Below, piece by piece: positions 57,307 to 64,000 of a stretch of 64,000 nucleotides of DNA; within the stretch, counting starts at the first letter, position 1, and each line of letters opens with the position of its first letter. The DNA is from Saturnia japonica (Eukaryota; Arthropoda; Insecta; Lepidoptera; Saturniidae): positions 14,654,501-14,718,500 of the forward strand of contig CM065321.1 of the NCBI GenBank assembly GCA_033032175.1, given 5' to 3'. The notes beneath the pieces are model-generated. The model was given only the letters and a program-made list of their open reading frames with translations, made no database searches and was not told where the DNA came from. Made by a program: the position numbers and the translations under genes.

Positions 57307-57845
57307 TGCGCCAAAAAATTTAAAAGACTATCGGAGTCGGCAAGAGACCTGTTGTCAACGTGCAATGACACACAGGAAGGACCTATCAACCCTAAGGAGC
57401 CCTAACAAGCCCGGGGCCGAGGACGCAGACCGGTAATTAAACCGGGCTAGGCCCAAACAGGTTCCCGGGGATGGAGTGTGCAGGATCGGAAGGTTTGGCA
57501 GGAGACACCTGGGGCAAGACTATGCGATAACCGCAAAGGCCTAGATTCCCAGGCCCGTCCGAGTCTGGCTGTTTGCCTCTGAAGGAGACAACCAGCGGGC
57601 TGCTCGGGTCACGCCCCACTTGCCTTCGTTGGCACCGTCAGGTATCCAGCAAGTGACCACAAAACCGTGGATTTACAAAAAAAAAAAAAAAAACAAGCAA
57701 GTCGCACCGAAAAGTGCGGTTTACCACGCGAGCGTTAGACACCAGTTGGTTTACGTCGTAATTGCAACAATATATTTGAAATAAATTCCAAATATAAGAT
57801 CGCAACAATTAAGTCACGTGATGGTCAAAATTGAAAACGGAGCGA

Positions 57846-57880
57846 CACGTCCGTTCGCAACAGTGACCAAATCGGAACTC
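57846..57880 (-). promoter_or_regulatory. internal promoter (Inr + DPE), Jockey copy A
   Basis: The element's 5' end reads GAGTTCCG. Counting the A at 57879 as +1, GGACGTG occupies +28 to +34 (57852-57846), the exact place and sequence of the downstream promoter element known from Drosophila non-LTR elements. AGTT at +1 fits the arthropod initiator half. No TATA. Confidence 0.7.
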
Positions 57881-57890
57881 TTGTGTATTT

Positions 57891-57891
<1 letters not shown>
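57881..57891 (+). repeat. target duplication 2 (junction of copies A and B)
   Basis: TTGTGTATTTG between the 5' end of copy A and the poly(A) tail of copy B. Confidence 0.9.
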
Positions 57892-57967
<76 letters not shown>

Positions 57968-57971
<4 letters not shown>

Positions 57972-58473
57972 CTGACTACACTGTTAGCCTTAGGGGCCCT
58001 AAAGCCGCTGCGGCTTTTACAGCTTCACCGGACTTGGGGGCGAGCGCAGAGGGCACTCAGCCGCGAAAGTTTTGTGGACGACTCGCACGAGGGTGCCAAA
58101 GTGGCCGGACCTCGGCTCGGGCGGTCGTCGCGTTCGCAAATAGGTCGCGATCTATTCGAATCCCTACACCTACGATTCGAGCTAACTAAATATACACATA
58201 GGCACGTTCCCTTCCTCCTGGGAGGAAGGAAGGAACCGTGCGTATGTGTATTCAATAATCGGAATGTTTCTACACTAACTAGCGCTAACTAACTAGCGTA
58301 AAAAAAAGAAAAAAAAAGGTCCCTCACAGAACCTATGTACCTGTGTGGTGTGCACGTGTGTATGTTCATACGTGTGTAGTGTTGTATGTAGGTAGCTAAA
58401 TGATGCACGTACAGTGTCACTTGTATCGCGCGGGCGGTTGCCTGACCCAAGGGTTTCACACCGAGGAACGGAC
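57968..58473 (-). other. 3' UTR of Jockey copy B
   Basis: Matches the 3' UTR of copy A with only a few differences (for example CAATAATCGG for CAGTAATCGG, one added A in the AAAGAAAAA run, GCTAAATG for GCTAAGTG). Carries the hairpin at 58192-58251. Confidence 0.85.
58192..58251 (-). other. 3' UTR hairpin, copy B
   Basis: Identical sequence and pairing to 52180-52239. Confidence 0.7.
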
Positions 58474-61368
58474 CTAGGCTTGGGTTACCGCTAGAGAGGG
58501 TGGACGTGACGGGTGTGCTGGAGCGAAATTGACCGCCCGCCCTCTGCGGAGAGAACGGTGGTTACGCGGGCGTGGGCGCTGGCACGCTCTGTTTGGAGAG
58601 ACGGATGTGTAATATTTATTCGAATTTTCGATGTGATCGTCGGGATCAATAAAAATATTGCGCGGCCGGCGTTTGCACCGGATGTCCGTGGGTGCCGGAA
58701 CATAAGTGGCGGCTGTTTTTATTAACGGATTCGCGTGGTTCGACGCGGTGTCGAAATACGAACGGGAGAGCTGTTTAACGTAGGCATGTATCGAAGGAAG
58801 CTCCATATCTCTATGGAGATCTACGCTTCGAACATACCACGGGGCCCCGGTGAGACGATAGAGGAACCTATTCTGTATCGATTGTAACCGTTTGAAACTC
58901 GACTCGGACATATGTGCGAACACGGCGCAACTGTATGTCAAAATTGGTCGAATACACGTCTTGTAGAGCGTGAGCTTATGTCGCGTGGACATTTTACTCA
59001 CCGAACACAACAGAGGATGCAACCGGCCCAGGACCCACGCGGCCCTGTTCCTAACCTTACGGATGTGGGGTCTAAAAGAGAGCCTACTATCTAGGGTTAC
59101 CCCTAGATATTTGGTCTCTCTTACATACGGAATCGGATTATCGTAGAGCTTAACAGGTTTAAGCTTCCACGGTATCTGTGACGAATCCGCATCGAAGAGC
59201 ATCGCGGCGCTCTTCGAGGGATTAACGGCTATACGCCACTCGTTAAACCACTTCCCGAGAGTGGTCACGGAGCGTTGGACTTTGTGTCTGAGGTGGGATC
59301 TATTCCTATCTGAGGCATATAAGACTGTATCGTCAGCGTATAGCCCTACCTCGACCTCCGGGAGTCGAGGTAGGTCACTGACGTACAGGTTAAATAGGCT
59401 AGGAGCCAGGATCGAACCTTGGGGAACGCCTGAGCGTATTGGACGGGGCGTGGACAATTCACCTTCCACTCTATAGCGAAAGGTGCGATCTGTTAGATAG
59501 TCGCGAATTATTTTAATTAGCCTATCGGGGACTTCAAAGTGATACAACTTGTAGATCAATCCCTCGTGCCAGACCTTATCGAAGGCCTTGGCAACGTCGA
59601 AAAAGACCGCAAGTGTACGGCGGGGTTTATATAATTCAGCAAAATTAAATGCAACGTGCTCCGTGAGGCGGTGCACTTGATGAGTGCAAGAATATCTAGC
59701 ACGGAAACCGAATTGCTCAGGCGGATAGAGGTCTTTCTCCTCTATTACTGACTTGAGACGGTTCAGAAGGATCCGCTCGTACATTTTCCCTAAAGTATTT
59801 AGGAGACTGATCGGGCGATAGCTGTCGGGAAGCGACGCGCTCTTGCCGGGCTTACGGATACCTATGACTATGGCCTTTTTCCAGGCGGCTGGAAAATGGC
59901 AGTGGGCTATGGCTACATTGAAGATGCAGACCAAAAGAGCTATGAGGCGATCGGGAAGAAGTCTAAGTACTTCATTCCTGATCCCGTCGGGACCTGGTGC
60001 TTTTCTAAGCTTAAGGCTTTTTATAATGGAAAGAACCTCCTCAGACGTGACTGGGGACAGGGAGTCTGTCGCGGGGAGCTTATCCAGCTCCCGCACGCAT
60101 CCATCGATACCCTCGACCCGGTCGGTATTTGCATCGACACTGTTCGGAGAGCACTGGCTCTCCAAACAAGTGGCGAGGCACTCCGCCTTGTCGCTGCTAT
60201 CGAAGGCGAGCGGTATACCGGGACCCCTCTCGAGGGGGGGCATAAGATAAGAAGCCTCTATTTTGAGGCTGTGAGCTAATTTCCAGTAAGCCAGATGCGA
60301 CGGCCTTAGCCCTTCGACGAGGGCGTCCCATCTGTGACTTCTGAGTTCTAATATACGGGCTCTAACCGATCTTTGAAGTGCGCGTAAACGTGCGCGGTTT
60401 TCCTCGGTCGGATAGTGGTCGTGCGCACGAGTCGCCGCGTTCTTTTCCGTCAACAACGCCCGCACGTCGGCAGGGAGTACGAAGCGGCGATCGCTCGCCT
60501 CTTCGACCTCTCTCGAGGCCTCTCCGATGCCGGCCTGCAGGTGGTCGACCAGGGAATCGATCGCGAGATCTACGTCCGCAACGGACCCCAATACGTCCGG
60601 GATCCTATCTAAGCTGGACGAGGACGGCCTGTCCGCAAGATAATGTTTTAGCTTGGCATAGTCAACCACTTGGACCGAAGGAGGGCTAGAGTCGTCTGGT
60701 TGACCTAGCTGCATGATGACCGGACGATGGTCGGAGTCGAGCTCGTGTACGACCCGAATGAGTCGTAACCGAAGCGCGATACCTTTAATGAGAGCTACAT
60801 CAAGCACTGTCGGCATACAGTTGTCTTGAAAGTGGGTGGGAGTGGGTGGCGCTATGACATCAAAGTTTAGCACGTTCGTTAGCTCTTCGAGTTTAACCCC
60901 ATTACTGGAGTCTCTCCAATTGCCAAACGAAGTGTGTCCACAATTGAGGTCACCCGCTATAATGACCGATTCACCGAGCGAAAGTAGCTTTTCTAGGTCA
61001 GACCTGAGAGGCTCTTTCCTCGGCGAGAGATAAACTGAGACTAACGTTATGGACGGGTGGTCGGTCATTCCTAGTCTACACACGGATACTTCCATATTGG
61101 TAAGTATCGGAGGATCTACCGGCGTACAATATAACGATCGTTTGTAATAAATGAGAGTGCCGCCCCCGCGGCCGGCCCGGTCATTTCTTACAATATTGTA
61201 GTTCGCGATTTTTGGATCACGTTTAGCACGCTTTAAGAGCGTCTCCTGCACTAAAAGAACATCTACTTGGTGATCTTTAAGAAAGGTCGCGACGAGATCA
61301 CGCTGCGGAAGTAGGCTTCGCGCGTTAAAAAATGAAAGATTTAACGCTTTCGGTTTAAACTTTGCCAT
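58474..61368 (-). CDS. Jockey ORF2, endonuclease and reverse transcriptase, copy B
   Basis: 964 residues, complete. Apurinic-like (EEP) endonuclease: Asn in FFNARS (15), Glu in VQETLL (42), AGDLNCGHTSFGN (about 140), DSDHRPV (about 210). Reverse transcriptase: KLRKAPGPDGIRNEVL (about 455), YRPISLLNTLGKMYERIL, FFDVAKAFDKVWH (about 590), SGVPQGSILAPSLFNLY, and the catalytic YADD in GLYADDTVLYAS (about 677). A Cys/His-poor C-terminal tail without RNase H follows, as in Jockey elements. The protein nicks the target and copies its RNA there. Start ATG 61368 overlaps the stop of ORF1 (ATGGCAAAGTTTAA), which suggests re-initiation or frameshift translation. All motifs examined are intact. Confidence 0.96.
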   Translation of the reverse strand: MAKFKPKALNLSFFNARSLLPQRDLVATFLKDHQVDVLLVQETLLKRAKRDPKIANYNIVRNDRAGRGGGTLIYYKRSLYCTPVDPPILTNMEVSVCRLGMTDHPSITLVSVYLSPRKEPLRSDLEKLLSLGESVIIAGDLNCGHTSFGNWRDSSNGVKLEELTNVLNFDVIAPPTPTHFQDNCMPTVLDVALIKGIALRLRLIRVVHELDSDHRPVIMQLGQPDDSSPPSVQVVDYAKLKHYLADRPSSSSLDRIPDVLGSVADVDLAIDSLVDHLQAGIGEASREVEEASDRRFVLPADVRALLTEKNAATRAHDHYPTEENRARLRALQRSVRARILELRSHRWDALVEGLRPSHLAYWKLAHSLKIEASYLMPPLERGPGIPLAFDSSDKAECLATCLESQCSPNSVDANTDRVEGIDGCVRELDKLPATDSLSPVTSEEVLSIIKSLKLRKAPGPDGIRNEVLRLLPDRLIALLVCIFNVAIAHCHFPAAWKKAIVIGIRKPGKSASLPDSYRPISLLNTLGKMYERILLNRLKSVIEEKDLYPPEQFGFRARYSCTHQVHRLTEHVAFNFAELYKPRRTLAVFFDVAKAFDKVWHEGLIYKLYHFEVPDRLIKIIRDYLTDRTFRYRVEGELSTPRPIRSGVPQGSILAPSLFNLYVSDLPRLPEVEVGLYADDTVLYASDRNRSHLRHKVQRSVTTLGKWFNEWRIAVNPSKSAAMLFDADSSQIPWKLKPVKLYDNPIPYVRETKYLGVTLDSRLSFRPHIRKVRNRAAWVLGRLHPLLCSVSKMSTRHKLTLYKTCIRPILTYSCAVFAHMSESSFKRLQSIQNRFLYRLTGAPWYVRSVDLHRDMELPSIHAYVKQLSRSYFDTASNHANPLIKTAATYVPAPTDIRCKRRPRNIFIDPDDHIENSNKYYTSVSPNRACQRPRPRNHRSLRRGRAVNFAPAHPSRPPSLAVTQA

Positions 61369-63253
61369 TGAAAGGCCCTAAGTTATTATTACACGCCTCA
61401 CGGTCGAGACGTTGTAGTGTCTCTGAGAGGCGGGGGAACGCGCAAGCGGTCTTGATGAGACCGAAGCGCTCCAGATGGTCATTGTAGTCAATGAGCTCGT
61501 GGATATCGTGCTCGCGAAGGAGCAGTATCATTAAGTCGTTACTATTAACGACAACGTTAGCGGGCGCGCGGGGCGCGGGAATATCCATAGCCATAAGGGG
61601 CTGTGGATTGGGGCGACGGGGGCCCCATGCGTTCTGCGATGAACGCACGGGTTGCGGTTGCACCGCGCGGGGTGCGGAGAGGCCGGCGGCGGCCGGGGAC
61701 TGGCGTGGGACCGGCAGCGCGGGAAATTCCCCTGACGCCAGCGGGGGTTGCGCTTTGATAGCTGAGGCGGGGGACGCCGCCCGGGGGGCCGCCTGCCTCT
61801 GCGTGCGTGGCCGCGTGGTGCGCGGGGCCTTGGGGCAACCGCGATAATTCGCGGGATGCCCCTCCTCCCCGCATAACACGCAGCTCGGGGGGACGACGGA
61901 GTCACGCTCGCGCGTGCACTCCCGTGTGGGGTGGTCCTCTCGGCACTTTACGCACCGCGGACGAGAATGACAGTTACGAGCAGCGTGCCCGTACAGCTGG
62001 CAGTTGTGGCACTGCGCAGGCTGGTGGTTTTTGTATGGGGGCTCCACGTTAATCCCGGAGAGCCCGCACACCGTCTCTAGCTGGAAGATGGCCTTTCCCT
62101 CGGGGGAAAGGTCCAATATGGCCACTACCATTTGTAGTGGCCGCTTATCTTTACTGTACATCCGGTGTACTTCCCGGATGGGATAACTTTGCTCCTTGAG
62201 CGAGGAGCACACCTCCGACGGGTCGAGCTCCACCGGAATGCGGCGGATGACCACTCGGAGGACGCGCTCCTCCGCGAGCGAATACGTATAAAATTGCAGA
62301 CCTTTCTGCCGGAGGAGGGTGGTTAGTTTACGGTGAGTTTCCGAAGAACTCACCGAAATAGAAATCCCGTTGACTATGTTTCTAGCCTTGTGGTAGTCGA
62401 GTTTGAGTCTGCGCATCTCATTGCAGACTCCCATCCAGGCTGCCTTGTCCCGGATTATGATTGGAGGTGGGGCACGCTCTTTTTTCCCGCCGGCGGGCGC
62501 GGGGAGCTGGGAGGACGCGGGGGCGGCGGCGCCCCTGACTACTGCCTTAGCTATTACCTTAGGCGCCGGTTGAGCAGTCGGACTGCTACGCGCCGTTCGC
62601 TTACGCGACGCCACGACGGTGAAGCCGTCGTTCTCGGTATCCATCTCCGGAGATGGATCCGGATTCGCGGGCGAGTCTTGTTCGACCGGAAGGGCCGAAA
62701 ACGAATTTTTCGTCTTTAACGCGGTTTCCGTGGATCGCGCGGGACGGACGTACGGACTATTTTTGGTAACCCTAGATTGTGACCGCGAATTTCGCGGCCC
62801 TCGCTTGACGGAGGCGGGGCTTGACCCGCGCGATTGGCTAGTCGGGACAGGGGGCGTGGCCGTAGACGTGGCCACGGCCCCGGATGACGCGGCGGACGGA
62901 CGCGCAGCGCTGCGCGTGAGACGTTTGGGCGCGGCGCCGACTGGCGCGGCGCCAGTCGGTATAACGGTCGCGGCCGTGACGTCATCGGCCGCCTTGCTAC
63001 CTGAAGCGGCCGCCTCGCTACCTGAAACGGCCTCATGACGGGTCGCGGTCGCAGCGGTGCGACGCACGCAGGCGTTCTCAGGTAGATTACGGTATTCCTC
63101 GTCTAGAGAGGGACACCGTAATACGACGAAATTTTGATAGCGCTGGTATTGAAATTCCAGCGCTTTCATCCTGGCTTGCAACTTGCCTATGCAAGTGGCC
63201 AGGTCGGTAACGTTATTTGCCATGACGGCAGAAGAGGGAGGACAATGGGACAT
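61355..63253 (-). CDS. Jockey ORF1 nucleic-acid-binding protein, copy B
   Basis: 632 residues, uninterrupted. Same arrangement as in copy A: disordered Ala/Pro/Ser N-terminus, PRE_C2HC domain and three CCHC knuckles (CHNCQLYGHAARNC, CVKCREDHPTREC, CVLCGEEGHPANYRGC), Pro-rich tail. Differences from copy A cluster in residues about 10-16, 95-130 and 490-560; the central part is nearly identical. It ends PFNGKV with TAA shared with the start of ORF2. Likely binds element RNA in the particle. Confidence 0.94.
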   Translation of the reverse strand: MSHCPPSSAVMANNVTDLATCIGKLQARMKALEFQYQRYQNFVVLRCPSLDEEYRNLPENACVRRTAATATRHEAVSGSEAAASGSKAADDVTAATVIPTGAAPVGAAPKRLTRSAARPSAASSGAVATSTATPPVPTSQSRGSSPASVKRGPRNSRSQSRVTKNSPYVRPARSTETALKTKNSFSALPVEQDSPANPDPSPEMDTENDGFTVVASRKRTARSSPTAQPAPKVIAKAVVRGAAAPASSQLPAPAGGKKERAPPPIIIRDKAAWMGVCNEMRRLKLDYHKARNIVNGISISVSSSETHRKLTTLLRQKGLQFYTYSLAEERVLRVVIRRIPVELDPSEVCSSLKEQSYPIREVHRMYSKDKRPLQMVVAILDLSPEGKAIFQLETVCGLSGINVEPPYKNHQPAQCHNCQLYGHAARNCHSRPRCVKCREDHPTRECTRERDSVVPPSCVLCGEEGHPANYRGCPKAPRTTRPRTQRQAAPRAASPASAIKAQPPLASGEFPALPVPRQSPAAAGLSAPRAVQPQPVRSSQNAWGPRRPNPQPLMAMDIPAPRAPANVVVNSNDLMILLLREHDIHELIDYNDHLERFGLIKTACAFPRLSETLQRLDREACNNNLGPFNGKV

Positions 63254-63277
63254 TTTTATTTTATTTTAAATTAAAGG

Positions 63278-63302
63278 CCTCCCTGCCTTAGGGGCAGGGG
63301 GG
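63278..63302 (-). other. leader hairpin before ORF1, copy B
   Basis: CCTCCCTGCCTTAGGGGCAGG stem as in copy A, 25-49 nt upstream of the ORF1 ATG (63253). Confidence 0.45.
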
Positions 63303-63829
63303 TGCGCCAAAAACTTAAAAAGACTATCGGAGTCGGCAAGAGACCTGTGGTCAAGGTGCAATGACACACAGGAAGGACCTATCAACCCTAAGGAGCCCTA
63401 ACAAGCCCGGGGCCGAGGACGCAGACCGGTAATTAAACCGGGCTAGGCCCAAACAGGTTCCCGGGGATGGAGTGTGCAGGATCGGAAGGTTTGGCAGGAG
63501 ACACCTGGGGCAAGACTATGCGATAACCGCAAAGGCCTAGATTCCCAGGCCCGTCCGAGTCTGGCTGTTTGCCTCTGAAGGAGACAACCAGCGGGCTGCT
63601 CGGGTCACGCCCCGCTCACTTTAGTTAGCACCGTCAGGTATCCAGTGAGCGACCACAAAACCGTGGATTTATAAAAAACAAGCAAGTCGCACCGAAAAGT
63701 GCGGTTTACCACGCGAGCGTTAGACACCAGTTGGTTTACGTCGTTATTGCAACAATATATTCGAATAAATTCCAAATATAAGATCGCAACAATTAAGTCA
63801 CGTGATGGTCGAGAGCACAAACGGAGCGA

Positions 63830-63865
63830 CACGTCCGTTCGCGATCAAGACCAAATCGGAACTCC
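63830..63865 (-). promoter_or_regulatory. internal promoter (Inr + DPE), Jockey copy B
   Basis: 5' end reads GGAGTTCCG. With A at 63863 as +1, GGACGTG is again at +28 to +34 (63836-63830). The bases between differ from copy A (TTGATCGC against ACTGTTGC), so the motif spacing is kept while the spacer has changed. Confidence 0.7.
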
Positions 63866-63876
63866 TTGTGTATTTG
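63866..63876 (+). repeat. target duplication 3 of the Jockey tandem
   Basis: TTGTGTATTTG after the 5' end of copy B, followed by TATACCTGGCC, the resumed flank. Confidence 0.9.
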
Positions 63877-64000
63877 TATACCTGGCCATGTTATATACTG
63901 TTCGACTCATTTGCGAACGCGGCCCTATGAGTGCGTGCTTAAAGCGTGTATATAGATACAGTGACTACGTGTGCCTGTCAAGAAGTACAGTCAATTTTTA
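63877..64000. other. right flank of the Jockey tandem
   Basis: Non-coding DNA, no feature recognised. Together with 51225-51891 it should form the empty target site. Confidence 0.5.

Larger units (their letters stand above)
51903..57880 (-). mobile_element. Jockey-clade non-LTR retrotransposon, copy A
   Basis: Full-length 5978-bp LINE on the minus strand: 5' UTR (57880-57257), ORF1, ORF2, 3' UTR and a 53-nt poly(A) tail (T run at 51903-51955). ORF1 with PRE_C2HC and three CCHC knuckles plus ORF2 with EEP endonuclease and RT but no RNase H is the Jockey-clade plan (X-element/Jockey-like). The GC-rich coding part contrasts sharply with the AT-rich surroundings. A single added base breaks ORF2. 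Confidence 0.95.
57892..63865 (-). mobile_element. Jockey-clade non-LTR retrotransposon, copy B, intact
   Basis: Full-length 5974-bp element with the same plan as copy A, a 76-nt uninterrupted poly(A) tail (T run at 57892-57967), both ORFs open, and the same 5' promoter layout. Only a few dozen base differences from copy A are visible, concentrated in the 5' UTR and in two parts of ORF1. Bounded by TTGTGTATTTG on both sides. A candidate active element. Confidence 0.95.

Noticed and set aside
1..64000. CRISPR arrays, rRNA genes or bacterial operons
   Set aside because: No regularly spaced direct repeats, rRNA motifs or operon-like gene packing; sequence is plainly animal nuclear DNA.

Overview
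This is an AT-rich, intron- and intergene-like stretch of an insect chromosome, almost certainly a moth or butterfly (Lepidoptera). The base composition, the many dispersed repeats I recognise as typical of lepidopteran genomes, a tRNA-headed SINE family, and the mix of mariner/Tc1, BEL/Pao, Copia, Jockey and Helitron-type sequence all point that way. The species cannot be fixed from this window.

Only one host gene is clear: an intronless prostaglandin reductase 1-like (zinc-free MDR) oxidoreductase at 26282-27298 on the minus strand, with a candidate TATA/Inr promoter upstream and a 547-bp inverted-repeat element ending 44 bp after its stop. A possible first coding exon of a secreted protein (48407-48449, plus) and a 49-codon membrane smORF (43951-44100, plus) are weaker host candidates.

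The rest is a layered record of mobile elements. From the left: a mariner-type (DD41D-spaced) transposase with one early stop (17-1084); a nuclease-like retroelement remnant (4648-5103); a 2995-bp Tc1-like element with matching 28-bp inverted ends that carries a dead DD34E transposase and a nested endonuclease fragment (8525-11519); about 14 kb of dispersed repeats (11.5-25.7 kb); the host gene; a decayed BEL/Pao retrotransposon (28515-34248, minus); an intact Copia retrotransposon with identical LTRs and a 5-bp target duplication (34988-39395, plus); then about 12 kb of MITEs, SINE pieces, a Helitron-type helicase remnant and short repeats.

The last 12 kb is the most striking part. Two full-length, nearly identical, GC-rich Jockey-clade non-LTR retrotransposons lie head to tail on the minus strand (51903-57880 and 57892-63865). 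Their outer edges and the junction between them all carry the same 11-bp sequence, as expected if the second copy inserted into the target duplication made by the first. Both have uninterrupted poly(A) tails (53 and 76 nt), a DPE motif exactly 28 nt from the 5' A, and a conserved 60-nt hairpin in the 3' UTR. The right copy is fully open and may be active; the left copy is disabled by a single extra base in the endonuclease domain.

No CRISPR array, rRNA, functional tRNA or bacterial-type operon was seen.
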